Source: Polaribacter sp. SA4-10
GTDB taxonomy: Bacteria > Bacteroidota > Bacteroidia > Flavobacteriales > Flavobacteriaceae
Direction of reading: 5' to 3'
Assembly (NCBI GenBank): GCA_949519155.1
Contig: CATIQU010000025.1
Coordinates: 1-64,000 of the forward strand
Length of the DNA: 64,000 nt
Both the position numbers and the translations under genes were made by a program. The notes beneath the pieces were generated by a model. The model did not search any database. It saw nothing but the letters and a program-made list of their open reading frames with translations, and was not told the DNA's origin. Each line of letters starts with the position of its first letter. Position 1 is the stretch's first letter. Shown here piece after piece: positions 18,506 to 28,604 of the stretch.

Positions 18506-20014
18506 CTATTCAAAAATAATGTGTTGATATGCACCAATATCTGGATTTGTAGTTCTGTCTATACCTAAGATGTCTGTATTGAAAATTGTTGAGCTGGCTT
18601 TGCCAATGGCATCAGAATTTTGCCCAATAATGAAATCATTTTCTTGTGGATTTCTAAAATTTAGAACCCCATTTAGTAGGTTGTTTTGATAATTGGGATT
18701 GGTGAAATCCAACTCAGCATTATCTGCAAAAGAAGCATTAGAATCATTAAATGTAAGCATCGAATTGACCACGCTGTAGTTGAAAGCACTTCCTTCGGCT
18801 TTATCTAAAACAAACTCGATGTTACTATTTCCATCAAAAATACAGTTGGTAAAGTTGGCCGCAACTAAGTCGTTAACAATCCTTGTTGCTTGCCCGTTAG
18901 CATCTTCATTGTCCTGATAATTATTCACTAAAACAGCAGGCAATTGTCGGATTCCTCGGTTCCAGTAATTTGAAAAAGTACAATGTGTGAAATTATATTC
19001 TCCACCAATCGTTGTTGCTAAAGAGGCAAATCCTGCACTTCCTATTACTAAGTTATTTGCTGTTATTTCGCTGTCTCTTGCCCAAATTCCATAAGCACCA
19101 TGGTTATAGATTTCTGAATTCTCTAAGATTAGTTTTGTGTCCTTATCAGCACCCAATACATCCCCAATTAAAAGCCCTACCAAACCATTTCTTATGATGG
19201 CATGTTGTATGCTGTTGTCTATACTCCCTGGGCGTATTAGAATGACTCCCCATTGTCCAGGAACATTGCGATAGCTATTTTCCAAACGGTCCCCTTCAAA
19301 AATCACTTTTTCGGAGATTGTTCCGTTTACCTTTAAGCTGGCATTATCGTCAACAATTAATCCGGAATTGTCATGAAAATGAATCTTTGCTCCAGCTTCA
19401 ATGGTCAATGTTTTTCCAGATGGTACTGCTGCATAACCATAAATAACTGTAGGCTTTGTATTAGAGAAAACAAGTTCTGTATCTTCTAAAAACCGTCCTT
19501 GTATGCTAGTGGGTTCTCCGTCAATGGTAAGGTTGTCAATTTCCATGGTTAGCGGATCTCTTCCTGGAAAGATAAAGTTGGCATCTTGTACCAAAGTTAC
19601 CAAATCTACATCTTGTTCATTAATACCGTTGTCAAATAAAATTCTGTCGGTGTATAATGGGTTCGGTATGGTTGAAAAGTCGATGGTCGTTTCAACAAAA
19701 ACATACATGCTGTCGTTTGCCAAAATATTGATTTCATTAAACTCCTTACCAGCAATACCATCAACATTCAATCTGTAATTGGACAGCATACCATTTTCTA
19801 ATTGAATGCTTGGAATGCTAATATCTTTATTGCTTCGATTGTATACCTTTAGGTTATAAGTCGCCGAACCAATATTTGTAAAAACGGTGTCTAAAAATAC
19901 CGTGTCCTTAGAGAATTCTAGTTTCCCAAAACTTGGTGTTGTAGAAAAATCTTTTCTACATGAACTGATCGCAATAAGAGAAAAAGTAATGATGAATAAT
20001 AGGATATAACGCAT
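18506..20014 (-). CDS. Lipoprotein with predicted right-handed beta-helix
   Basis: A 502-residue outer-envelope protein. The start at ATG 20014 gives a type II signal peptide ending in the lipobox IAISSC; an upstream ATG at 20041 would put nine residues before it. The middle of the protein (about 190-480) contains many N-rich, short repeated strands such as LEIDNLTIDG, LILENSEIYNHGAYGIWA and FTHCTFSNYWN, typical of parallel beta-helix proteins. Ligand and function are unknown. The next upstream gene is another minus-strand lipoprotein. Confidence 0.75.
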   Translation of the reverse strand: MRYILLFIITFSLIAISSCRKDFSTTPSFGKLEFSKDTVFLDTVFTNIGSATYNLKVYNRSNKDISIPSIQLENGMLSNYRLNVDGIAGKEFNEINILANDSMYVFVETTIDFSTIPNPLYTDRILFDNGINEQDVDLVTLVQDANFIFPGRDPLTMEIDNLTIDGEPTSIQGRFLEDTELVFSNTKPTVIYGYAAVPSGKTLTIEAGAKIHFHDNSGLIVDDNASLKVNGTISEKVIFEGDRLENSYRNVPGQWGVILIRPGSIDNSIQHAIIRNGLVGLLIGDVLGADKDTKLILENSEIYNHGAYGIWARDSEITANNLVIGSAGFASLATTIGGEYNFTHCTFSNYWNRGIRQLPAVLVNNYQDNEDANGQATRIVNDLVAANFTNCIFDGNSNIEFVLDKAEGSAFNYSVVNSMLTFNDSNASFADNAELDFTNPNYQNNLLNGVLNFRNPQENDFIIGQNSDAIGKASSTIFNTDILGIDRTTNPDIGAYQHIIFE

Positions 20015-20117
20015 GATTTTTATTTCGGTCTCTTCGAACACAGTCGAAAAGGTTAACTTTAGATCTCGTAAACTAATTACTATTTTATATAACGATAACT
20101 ATTTAATGATTGAATTA

Positions 20118-21158
20118 TTACTTTTTTACAAGTGCTATTTCAAACATTTTTTTCCAATTTTTACCAGTTACAAAAAGTCTGTTGTTTTTAGGGTCATAGG
20201 CAATTCCATTTAAAACTTCATCTTCAGGCTTTAGCTTTTGGGTTTTCTGCATTTCTTTGGTCAAGCCTTTCAAGTTCACAATTCCTTCTGCAACGCCCGT
20301 TTCTGGATTGATAATGATAATGGCGCTGTTGAGGTATTTGTTTGCGTAGATCTTACCGTCAATGAATTCTAATTCATTTAAATTGTCCAATGCACGTCCC
20401 TTTGTATATACTTGAATAGAACGTTTTTCTTGGTGTGTTGTAGGGTCTAAAAACCAAATTTTATGAGTTCCATCAGATTTTATCAGTTCGGTTTCGTTGT
20501 GTGTCAATCCCCAGCCTTCTTTACTTTTACCATATTTAAAAGTCTTTTCTTGTTCAAAAGTTTTTAAATCATAAATGAATCCTTTTTTATTCTGCCAAGT
20601 CAGCCAATGAATTTTGTCATCAACAATCGTCATTCCTTCACCAAAATATTTATTAGCCAAAGCAACTTTTTGTAAAACTTTTCCAGTTGTTATTTCAACT
20701 TTTCTTAATGAAGATTGTCCTCTTCGCCCTGTCGTTTCGTATAAGAAACCATTGTGAAACTCTAAGCCTTGTGTGTATGCGGTGCTGTCATGAGGGTAGG
20801 TGTTGATAATTTTATACCCATAAATGGTCGCTTTTTCCGTAGGAAAAATTTCAAAAGAACCTTTTGACTTATTTGTCTTTCCAGGGTAGAAACTCAATGC
20901 CACAACGAAATGTCTTCCAAAGCCTAAATTCGAAGTATTGTAGGTTGTAGTAAGGTTCGATCCAGGGATTTGTTTTCCGTTCACAAAAAACTGAACGCTA
21001 TCAATTGGACGATTGTTGTTTTCTGATACTTTAAAAGTAGCAACCCCATTTATAGCAACTGTTTTAGGAGTTTCTAGTGTGAATTTATAAGTTTCCGAGC
21101 AAGAAGTGCTTAGCACTAGAAGCGCAAAAAGAGCGATAAGGATCGAATAATTTTTCAT
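20118..21158 (-). CDS. Glutaminyl-peptide cyclotransferase (bacterial type), lipoprotein
   Basis: A 346-residue protein matching the five-bladed beta-propeller glutamine cyclotransferases, which convert N-terminal glutamine of peptides to pyroglutamate. Visible features are a lipoprotein signal (MKNYSILIALFALLVLSTSC), an N-terminal Ig-like segment, then NTYPHDSTAYTQGLEFHNGFLYETTG, FGEGMTIVDDKIHWLTW, EGWGLTHNETELIKSDGT and ELEFIDGKIYANKYL. The start at 21158 is preferred to 21200 because it places the signal peptide at the N-terminus. Confidence 0.88.
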   Translation of the reverse strand: MKNYSILIALFALLVLSTSCSETYKFTLETPKTVAINGVATFKVSENNNRPIDSVQFFVNGKQIPGSNLTTTYNTSNLGFGRHFVVALSFYPGKTNKSKGSFEIFPTEKATIYGYKIINTYPHDSTAYTQGLEFHNGFLYETTGRRGQSSLRKVEITTGKVLQKVALANKYFGEGMTIVDDKIHWLTWQNKKGFIYDLKTFEQEKTFKYGKSKEGWGLTHNETELIKSDGTHKIWFLDPTTHQEKRSIQVYTKGRALDNLNELEFIDGKIYANKYLNSAIIIINPETGVAEGIVNLKGLTKEMQKTQKLKPEDEVLNGIAYDPKNNRLFVTGKNWKKMFEIALVKK

Positions 21159-21291
21159 TTGATATAAAAATTTCAGTGTTTTTGTTGTGTAAATATTCAA
21201 AAAAAGGGATTAAAAAACAATTTTTAACTTGTTAAAGCCCCCTAATTCTACTTAAAAGCTCTAAGATATCAAATAAAAACAATTTATTTAT

Positions 21292-21320
21292 TTGTAAATT
21301 GAAAAATAACGTTAAATTTG
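21292..21320 (+). promoter_or_regulatory. Promoter of rpmE2
   Basis: -33 TTG at 21292-21294, an 18-base spacer, -7 TAAATTTG at 21313-21320. The transcript would have a ~95-base leader before the L31 start. Confidence 0.7.
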
Positions 21321-21419
21321 CATCCTCAAAATAGCGGATAACAGTTATTTAGAGATATAGTAAAGCTTTACCAATTTTACTATTGCAAACATAACATTAA
21401 AGTATTAAAATTATATACA

Positions 21420-21671
21420 ATGAGAAAAGGAATTCATCCAGAAAATTACAGAATGATGGCTTTTAAAGATATGTCTAATGGAGATGTATTTATAACGCGT
21501 TCTACTGCAGACACTAAAGAAACTTTAGAAGTTGAAGGAGTAGAGTATCCTTTAGTAAAATTAGAGATCTCAAGAACATCTCACCCATTTTACACTGGTA
21601 AATCTAAACTAATTGATGCAGCTGGTCGTATCGATAAATTTAAAAGCAAATACGCAAAGCATAAAAAGTAA
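21420..21671 (+). CDS. rpmE2: 50S ribosomal protein L31 type B
   Basis: An 83-residue type B L31. It has the features of the form without the zinc-binding Cxx[36 protein letters not shown] and the basic end KSKYAKHKK. It has its own promoter with a long leader (~95 bases) and its own terminator. Confidence 0.97.
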   Translation: MRKGIHPENYRMMAFKDMSNGDVFITRSTADTKETLEVEGVEYPLVKLEISRTSHPFYTGKSKLIDAAGRIDKFKSKYAKHKK

Positions 21672-21695
21672 TCTTTTTATACTTGTAAAAAATAC

Positions 21696-21729
21696 AAACG
21701 CTAACATTCATTTGTTAGCGTTTTTTTTT
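21696..21729 (+). terminator. Intrinsic terminator after rpmE2
   Basis: A 10-bp perfect stem (21696-21705 with 21714-21723), an eight-base loop and a run of nine T (21721-21729). Confidence 0.88.
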
Positions 21730-21772
21730 GTGCTGAACACTTACGGATTCCAAATTTAAATAGGAGCGAAAA

Positions 21773-21800
21773 AAAACCGTTTCATATGTGAAACGGTTTT
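21773..21800 (-). terminator. Intrinsic terminator after gcvP
   Basis: A 12-bp perfect stem (21773-21784 with 21789-21800) with loop TATG. On the minus strand it is followed by a T tract (A run before 21776), so it ends gcvP transcription coming from the right. Confidence 0.8.
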
Positions 21801-21827
21801 AAAATACTTATTTGTAGGTTGTATCTG

Positions 21828-24665
21828 CTACATATAATCTTCAATCGGGTTGCAAGAGCAAATTAAGTTTCGGTCACCAAAAGCATCATCTACTCTTCGA
21901 ACGGTTGGCCAAAATTTATTCTCTGCGATATATGCTAACGGAAAAGCTGCTTGTTTTCTTGTATATGGAAATTCCCATGCATCAGCAGTCAACATCTCTT
22001 GTGTGTGCGGTGCATTTTTTAAAGGATTGCTGTCGTCTTCTTTTGTTGCGTTTTTAATTTCTTCACGAATCGAAATCATGGCATCACAAAAACGATCTAA
22101 CTCTGCAATACTTTCAGACTCGGTAGGTTCAATCATCATGGTGCCTCCTACAGGAAAAGAAACAGTTGGTGCATGGAAACCATAATCCATTAAACGTTTT
22201 GCAATGTCTACTACTTCAATGCCGTTTTGTTTAAAATCTCGACAATCAATAATCATTTCGTGAGCAGCACGCCCCTTTTCACCAGTGTATAAAGTTGGGT
22301 AATGTCCGTCTAAACGTTCTTTGATGTAGTTGGCATTTAAGATGGCCATTTTTGTTGAATCTGTAAGCCCTTTTGCTCCTAACATTGTAATGTATCCATA
22401 AGAAATTAAACAGGCTAAAGCAGATCCCCAAGGGGCTGCAGAGATTGCTGTAATTGCTTTTTCTCCACCTGTTTTTACCATCGGATTTGAAGGTAAAAAA
22501 GGTACTAATTGTGGAGCTACACAGATAGGTCCTACACCAGGGCCTCCACCACCATGTGGAATTGCAAAAGTTTTATGCAAGTTGAGGTGACAAACATCTG
22601 CTCCAATTGTAGCCGGATTTGTCAAGCCTACTTGTGCATTCATATTGGCACCGTCCATATAGACTTGTCCGCCATGATCATGAATAATTTTGGTAATTTC
22701 TTGAATTTCACTTTCAAAAACGCCGTGTGTAGATGGGTAGGTTACCATTAATGCAGCTAAATTGTCTGAATGAAACATTGCTTTTTCACGCAAGTCTTCT
22801 ACATCTATATTTCCGTTTTCTGCAGTTTTAGTTACAATCACTTTCATACCTGCCATAACAGCAGAGGCAGGGTTTGTGCCGTGTGCAGAAGCCGGGATGA
22901 TGCAAATATTACGATGCGTATCTCCATTGGATTGGTGATATGCTCGTATTGTCATTAATCCTGCAAATTCTCCCTGTGCTCCAGAATTCGGTTGTAGAGA
23001 TGTACCTGCAAAACCGGTTACGATATTTAATTGGTGTTCTAATTTTTTTAAGACTTCTTGATATCCTTCCGCTTGATTTAAAGGTACAAAGGGGTGAATG
23101 TTTCCCCATTGTGGATTGCTTAAAGGCAACATTTCTGAGGCAGCATTTAATTTCATAGTACAAGAACCTAGAGAAATCATCGAATGATTTAAAGCCAAAT
23201 CCTTTCGTTCTAATCTTTTGATATAGCGCATCATGTCTGTTTCAGATTGATACGTATTAAAAATTTTATTTTCTAAAAACGGAGTATTTCTTTTCGTGTT
23301 TTCTGCAATCACAGAGATGGCCATTGAGAATTCTTTCGCAGTTAGATTGAAAGCCTTTTCAAGACAATGTACAATTGCTTTTAATTCGGTATCACCAACA
23401 GTTTCATTTACTGAAATGGAAACATGATTTTGATCGATATAATTAAAGTTAACGTTGCTTGCTTCTGCTACCACTTTTAATTTTTCTGCTTCAACCTCAA
23501 TCAAAAGCGTATCAAAATAGGAGTTATTTAATTGCTTAAAACCTAGTTTTTCTAATGTACTTGCGAGTGTTTTTGTTTTTTCATGAACCGTATCAGCAAT
23601 ATACTGAAGACCGTCTTTTCCGTGATACACTGCATACATTCCTGCCATTACTGCCAATAAAACTTGTGCAGTACAGATGTTGGAAGTTGCTTTTTCACGT
23701 TTTATGTGTTGCTCTCTTGTTTGCAACGCCATTCTTAATGCTCGCTTCCCGTTCTTATCTTTGGTTATCCCAATGATTCTTCCAGGAATACTTCTTTTGT
23801 ATGCTTCTTTGGTTGCAAAATAGGCAGCGTGAGGTCCTCCGTAACCTAACGGAATTCCAAAACGTTGCGTAGTTCCTACCACCACAGAAGCACCAAATTC
23901 TCCTGGTGCTTTTAATTTTACTAATGATAAAATATCAGCAGCAACGGCTACTTTTATATTGTTTTCATTCGCTTTTGAAACGAAGTTTTCATAATCAAAA
24001 ATGTGCCCATATTTTCCTGGATACTGTAAGATAGCGCCAAAAAAAGCATCAGAAAAATCAAAATCCTCATGATTTCCAAACACCAATTCAATTCCTATAG
24101 GAGTTGAACGCGTTTGTAATAATGAGCGTGTTTGGGGCAGAATTTCATCAGAAACAAAAAACTTATTGGCACCAGCTTTTTTCTTTGAACGTTCTCTTAC
24201 ATCGTATAACAACGCCATTGCTTCAGCAGCTGCAGTAGACTCGTCTAAAAGAGAAGCGTTAGCCAATTCCATCCCTGTTAAATCGCAAATCATTGTTTGG
24301 TAATTGAGCAAGGCTTCTAATCTTCCTTGTGCAATCTCTGCTTGATAAGGAGTGTAGGCCGTGTACCAACCCGGGTTTTCTAAAATATTACGCTGAATTA
24401 CACTGGGCACAATGGCTTCATGATACCCTAAACCGATATAACTTTTAAATACTTTGTTTTTTTCTGAGAGCGTTTTGATGTGCGCTAAATACTCGTATTC
24501 GCTCAGTGCAGGTTCTAAATCCAATTCGTTTTTTAAACGAATGTTATCTGGAACAGTCTCCGTTATTAGTTGTTCTAAGTCAGCTGCTTTTATGGTTGCC
24601 AACATTTGCTCTTGTTCCTCAAAGTTTGGACCAATATGTCTTCTTTGAAATGAATTTGTATTCAT
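21828..24665 (-). CDS. gcvP: Glycine dehydrogenase (decarboxylating), P-protein
   Basis: PLP enzyme of the glycine cleavage system that decarboxylates glycine and passes the aminomethyl group to the lipoyl H-protein. At 945 residues it is the single-chain form (fused gcvPA-gcvPB). It starts with the P-protein motif FQRRHIGPN; the PLP lysine is in [18 protein letters not shown] in the second half; [16 protein letters not shown] and [11 protein letters not shown] are also typical. gcvT and gcvH are not adjacent. It supplies one-carbon units and links to the serine genes serAB and sdaA in the same window. Confidence 0.97.
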   Translation of the reverse strand: MNTNSFQRRHIGPNFEEQEQMLATIKAADLEQLITETVPDNIRLKNELDLEPALSEYEYLAHIKTLSEKNKVFKSYIGLGYHEAIVPSVIQRNILENPGWYTAYTPYQAEIAQGRLEALLNYQTMICDLTGMELANASLLDESTAAAEAMALLYDVRERSKKKAGANKFFVSDEILPQTRSLLQTRSTPIGIELVFGNHEDFDFSDAFFGAILQYPGKYGHIFDYENFVSKANENNIKVAVAADILSLVKLKAPGEFGASVVVGTTQRFGIPLGYGGPHAAYFATKEAYKRSIPGRIIGITKDKNGKRALRMALQTREQHIKREKATSNICTAQVLLAVMAGMYAVYHGKDGLQYIADTVHEKTKTLASTLEKLGFKQLNNSYFDTLLIEVEAEKLKVVAEASNVNFNYIDQNHVSISVNETVGDTELKAIVHCLEKAFNLTAKEFSMAISVIAENTKRNTPFLENKIFNTYQSETDMMRYIKRLERKDLALNHSMISLGSCTMKLNAASEMLPLSNPQWGNIHPFVPLNQAEGYQEVLKKLEHQLNIVTGFAGTSLQPNSGAQGEFAGLMTIRAYHQSNGDTHRNICIIPASAHGTNPASAVMAGMKVIVTKTAENGNIDVEDLREKAMFHSDNLAALMVTYPSTHGVFESEIQEITKIIHDHGGQVYMDGANMNAQVGLTNPATIGADVCHLNLHKTFAIPHGGGGPGVGPICVAPQLVPFLPSNPMVKTGGEKAITAISAAPWGSALACLISYGYITMLGAKGLTDSTKMAILNANYIKERLDGHYPTLYTGEKGRAAHEMIIDCRDFKQNGIEVVDIAKRLMDYGFHAPTVSFPVGGTMMIEPTESESIAELDRFCDAMISIREEIKNATKEDDSNPLKNAPHTQEMLTADAWEFPYTRKQAAFPLAYIAENKFWPTVRRVDDAFGDRNLICSCNPIEDYM

Positions 24666-24853
24666 AAAATAAAGTTTTGTTATGACTTATTTTTTGGGTT
24701 GTTTTAGTTGTATTTTTCGCAAAGAATCAATGTGATTTTTCACGTATCAAAAATAAGGAATAAAACAGATACTTTATGAATACAAAATCGATAAAAAATA
24801 CTTAATTATTAACTAATTTTAAAGGTTATAAACAGAAAGCTTATTTTTACCAA

Positions 24854-25675
24854 ATGAAGTGGTTCAGAATTCTTTTTGATTTTTATTTAAATGCTAGTAT
24901 TCACGTTGCTTTAGCAGTTTTTAGCTTTGTTAAAATTACAGAATTCTATTTTGGGTTGCCCAGTAATGATCCTTTAAATTATTTCATTTTTTTTGGAGCC
25001 ATAACCGGATATAATTTTGTGAAGTATGCTGGCGTTGCAAAATTGCATCATAGAAGTTTGACAACCACCTTAAAAGCAATACAGTTTTTCTCTTTTTGCT
25101 GTTTTTTAATCCTGTGCTATTATAGCTATTTGTTATCATATCAAACACTGTTATTCTGCATTCCGTTTGGTGCGATTACAATCCTGTATGCAGTACCTTT
25201 TTTAAGTGGGTTTCAAAAGAATTTACGAACGTTTAGCTATTTAAAAATTATAGTTGTAGCTTTTGTTTGGTGTGGATTTTCGGTTTTAATACCCGTCTTT
25301 GATGCTGGGAAAGAAATGGATAGTAACGTGATTCTTTCTGTTATTCAACGGTTTTTAATTGTTGTTGTTTTAATCCTACCATTTGATATTAGAGATGTTC
25401 AATATGATGCCATTTCGCTGCAAACAATTCCTAAAAAAATAGGCATCGAAAAAACAAAACGTTTGGGGGTGATTTTGATGGTCATATCTTTAGTGATCGA
25501 GTACTTTATAGTACTTCAAATTCACACCAAAAACAGCTTTTTACTCTTTTTCTTTTTGGTGACTATTTTCTTAATGCGTGCCAAAAAAGAGCAATCTAAA
25601 TACTACAGTTCATTTTGTGTAGAGGCACTTCCTATATTTTGGTGGCTACTTCTTTTGGGATTCCGTAATTATTAG
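24854..25675 (+). CDS. UbiA-like integral membrane protein
   Basis: A 273-residue protein with about eight membrane spans, resembling the UbiA prenyltransferase superfamily as found in flavobacteria. The second Asp-rich motif may be represented by PFDIRDVQYDA (about residues 173-183), but the first motif, normally NDxxDxxxD, reads GYNFVKYAG and lacks the acidic residues. Catalysis is therefore uncertain. It is encoded alone, between gcvP and serA. Confidence 0.6.
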   Translation: MKWFRILFDFYLNASIHVALAVFSFVKITEFYFGLPSNDPLNYFIFFGAITGYNFVKYAGVAKLHHRSLTTTLKAIQFFSFCCFLILCYYSYLLSYQTLLFCIPFGAITILYAVPFLSGFQKNLRTFSYLKIIVVAFVWCGFSVLIPVFDAGKEMDSNVILSVIQRFLIVVVLILPFDIRDVQYDAISLQTIPKKIGIEKTKRLGVILMVISLVIEYFIVLQIHTKNSFLLFFFLVTIFLMRAKKEQSKYYSSFCVEALPIFWWLLLLGFRNY

Positions 25676-25742
25676 ACATTATTTTGTCTTTTTTTATCAA
25701 CTTAAAGGTTAATGTTCCCAAATAGAAAAGATATAACAAAAC

Positions 25743-25776
25743 TTGGAAAAGACTGCTATATCGACTTTTAACTTTG
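25743..25776 (+). promoter_or_regulatory. Promoter of the serB-serA fusion gene
   Basis: -33 TTG at 25743-25745, a 23-base spacer and -7 TAACTTTG at 25769-25776, ending 38 bases before the start codon. Confidence 0.6.
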
Positions 25777-25814
25777 TAAATTTACTCGCTTAATTCACAA
25801 CCAAAGTTAAAGAG

Positions 25815-27707
25815 ATGGATTTAGTAAAAAGGAATTATATTTTCGATTTTGACAGTACTTTAACCAAGGTAGAAGCGTTGGATATTTTAGCTGAAATTAC
25901 ATTGGTAAACAACCCTAAAAAGGATACCATTATCCAAGAAATTATAGATATTACCAATTTAGGAATTGATGGTGAAATCTCTTTTACAACTTCTTTAGAA
26001 AAAAGAATTCAATTGCTGAAAGCGAACAAAGCAGATTTAAATCCTTTAGTTGAAGCATTAAAAAAACAAGTTTCCAAATCGATCGAAAGTAACAAAGCAT
26101 TTTTTGAAACTTATGCAAATGATATTTATGTCATTTCTTGTGGTTTTAAAGAATTTATCGACCCGATTGTTGCTGAATATAACATTCCTTCTGAAAGAGT
26201 TTTTGCAAATACTTTTGAATTTGCTAACGATGGAGAAATTATTGGTTTTGATGCAACCAATCCTTTGTCGCAACACAATGGTAAAATAGCATGTTTAAAG
26301 GGCATGAATTTATCTGGAGAAATACAAGTAATTGGCGATGGCTATAGCGATTATGTAACTCGTGAAGCGGGTGTTGCCGATACCTTTTTTGCTTATACAG
26401 AAAATGTTTCCAGAGAAAAAACAACAGAAAATGCAGATCATATTGCACCAAATTTAGATGAATTTTTATACGTGAATAAACTGCCTAGAAATATTTCTTA
26501 TCCTAAGAACCGAATTAAAATATTACTATTAGAAAATGTACATCCAGATGCTTTTGAGAAATTATCAAAAGATGGCTTTTCAGTAGAAACAGTAACACGA
26601 AGTTTGTCAGAAGACGAATTAATCGAAAAAATTAAAGATGTCCATGTTTTGGGAATTCGCTCCAAAACAAAAGTGACTAAAAAAGTAATTGCAGCAGCAG
26701 AAAAATTAATGACTGTTGGTGCTTTTTGTATTGGCACCAAACAAATCGATTTAGAAGCTTGTAAAGAAAACGGAATTGTTGTTTTTAATGCACCCTACAG
26801 CAATACACGTTCTGTTGTTGAATTGGCAATTGGAGAAATTATTATGTTAATGCGTAGTGTTTTTCAGAGAAGTACCGAATTGCACAATGGACAATGGAAT
26901 AAAACAGCGCAAGGTTCTAAAGAAGTACGAGGAAAGAAATTGGGAATTGTAGGATATGGAAATATTGGAAAACAATTGTCAATTTTAGCCGAAGCATTAG
27001 GGATGCATGTTTTTTACTATGACATTGAAGATAAGCTAGGCTTAGGAAACGCCACAAAAGTAAACGATTTGTCAGAACTATTAGCCATTTCAGATGTGGT
27101 TACTTTACATATTGATGACAACGCTGCCAATAAAAATTTCTTTGGAAAAAAAGAAATTTCTCAGATGAAAGATGGCGCAGTTTTAGTCAACTTGTCTCGG
27201 GGCTTTGTGGTTGATATTTTAGCATTAAAAGAAGCCTTAGAATCTGGTAAAATTTCTGGAGCTGCTGTAGATGTATACCCCGATGAACCTGCCAAAAACG
27301 GAGAATTCATAACAGAATTAAAAGGACTAAACAATGTAATTCTAACGCCACATGTTGGAGGTAGTACCGAAGAAGCTCAAAAAGACATTGCCGATTTTGT
27401 ACCCAACAAAATGATGGCATACATCAACTCCGGAAATACGGTAGATGCGGTAAACTTTCCAAACATTCGTTTGCCAAGACAAACCAAAGCGCATCGTTTT
27501 TTGCACATCCACAAAAACGTGCCTGGCGTAATGGCGAAAATAAACAAAGTCTTAGCGAAGTTTGACATGAACATTACGGGACAATATTTATCTACAGACG
27601 ATAGAGTTGGCTATGTAATCACAGACCTAGACAAAGAATACAATCAAAATGTACTTAACAAATTGAGAGCCGTTGAGGGGACTATAAAATTTAGAGTGTT
27701 ATATTAG
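25815..27707 (+). CDS. Bifunctional phosphoserine phosphatase / D-3-phosphoglycerate dehydrogenase
   Basis: A 630-residue fusion of two serine biosynthesis enzymes. Residues ~7-215 form a HAD-type SerB domain (DFDSTLT at 11-17 with the DxDxT nucleophile motif, YVISCGF, and VIGDGYSD). Residues ~230-540 form a SerA domain with Rossmann motif VGYGNIGK, NAPYSNTRSVVELAIGE, NLSRGFVVD and the catalytic His in LTPHVGGSTEEAQ. A C-terminal ACT domain follows (HKNVPGVMAKINKVL), where serine feedback is expected. The order is the last step first; SerC is not encoded nearby. No frameshift or internal stop separates the parts. Confidence 0.88.
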   Translation: MDLVKRNYIFDFDSTLTKVEALDILAEITLVNNPKKDTIIQEIIDITNLGIDGEISFTTSLEKRIQLLKANKADLNPLVEALKKQVSKSIESNKAFFETYANDIYVISCGFKEFIDPIVAEYNIPSERVFANTFEFANDGEIIGFDATNPLSQHNGKIACLKGMNLSGEIQVIGDGYSDYVTREAGVADTFFAYTENVSREKTTENADHIAPNLDEFLYVNKLPRNISYPKNRIKILLLENVHPDAFEKLSKDGFSVETVTRSLSEDELIEKIKDVHVLGIRSKTKVTKKVIAAAEKLMTVGAFCIGTKQIDLEACKENGIVVFNAPYSNTRSVVELAIGEIIMLMRSVFQRSTELHNGQWNKTAQGSKEVRGKKLGIVGYGNIGKQLSILAEALGMHVFYYDIEDKLGLGNATKVNDLSELLAISDVVTLHIDDNAANKNFFGKKEISQMKDGAVLVNLSRGFVVDILALKEALESGKISGAAVDVYPDEPAKNGEFITELKGLNNVILTPHVGGSTEEAQKDIADFVPNKMMAYINSGNTVDAVNFPNIRLPRQTKAHRFLHIHKNVPGVMAKINKVLAKFDMNITGQYLSTDDRVGYVITDLDKEYNQNVLNKLRAVEGTIKFRVLY

Positions 27708-27725
27708 TACCCAAAAAATATTGGT

Positions 27726-28550
27726 ATGACTAATAGCACTGTAGTAAGAATAATTCTTCTTTTGTGCCTCGTTACTTCAAGTCTTTATGGGCAAATTAAG
27801 CTAAAAACCTATTCAGAGAAAATTGAAAAAGGCTTTAAATTTTTGGCAGATAACAACGAGTATTGCCCAGTTTCAGTGAAAGTAGATTTAGTGTTGAATA
27901 ACATGTCTTCTTCCAAGGGAAATCATAAAATCTTTGTGATTCCCCCAAGAGTTAAAAATTACTTGATTACAAAATTAAAAATGAGAAATCCTGGAAGGTA
28001 TAGTTATCGGACCAGTACTAGATTTAATTTTGGGAACAGTTTAAAAGAAGCGTATGATAAAGACTATGTCTACAACCTTCCTTACAAAAACAAGAGTGCT
28101 TTTAAACTACACCAAGGATATAATGGAAGAAGCACCCATCAGAATAAGAATGCATTAGATTTTTCAATGCCAATAGGAACACCAATTCATGCTGCTTGAG
28201 AAGGTGAAGTTGTAAGGGTAGTAGAAAAGAATACACTAACTTGTTATCAAAAGGAGTGTGCTAAGTATAACAATTTGATATTAATATATCACGCTGATGG
28301 AACTTTCTCAAACTATTTGCATATTGATACAAACGGTGCTATTGTTGAGGTTGGTGAAACAGTTGCGAAAGGTCAACTGATTGCAAAAAGCGGTAATATT
28401 GGGTGGTCCTCGGGGCCACATCTTCATTTTGAAGTCTTCCAACAAAATATCGGAAAAAGAACCACATTAAAGACGAAATTCAAAATTAATGAAGCATCTG
28501 AAGCTATTTACTTGAAAGAAAAAGAAAAATACACAAGAAATTATAATTAA
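27726..28550 (+). pseudogene. M23 family metallopeptidase gene interrupted by a stop codon
   Basis: A secreted LytM/M23-type endopeptidase gene of 274 codons with an in-frame TGA at codon 158 (28197-28199), just after GTPIHAA. Coding continues in the same frame beyond the stop (EGEVVRVVEKN) and keeps the zinc motifs: HQNKNALDFSMP before the stop and GPHLHFEVF after it. Relatives usually have a sense residue, often Arg, at this place, so a CGA to TGA change is a simple explanation. The N-terminus has a signal peptide (residues 1-23). The zinc site needs both halves, so the product should be inactive unless the stop is read through. Confidence 0.8.
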
Positions 28551-28569
28551 TTTAGAGGAATAAAAAATA

Positions 28570-28604
28570 GGATTGTTTTATATTTGAAGACAATCCTTTT
28601 TTTT
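28570..28604 (+). terminator. Intrinsic terminator that abuts the kynU start
   Basis: GGATTGT at 28570-28576 pairs with 28590-28596; the loop is 13 bases and eight T residues follow (28597-28604). It ends the M23 gene. The kynU ATG begins at the next base, and the loop contains a promoter box. Confidence 0.7.
28579..28586 (+). promoter_or_regulatory. Putative kynU promoter -7 box
   Basis: TATATTTG matches the consensus and sits in the loop of the upstream terminator hairpin, 18 bases before the kynU ATG. It would give a very short leader (~14 bases, mostly T). It also overlaps an in-frame TTG at 28584, which is therefore an unlikely start. Confidence 0.5.
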
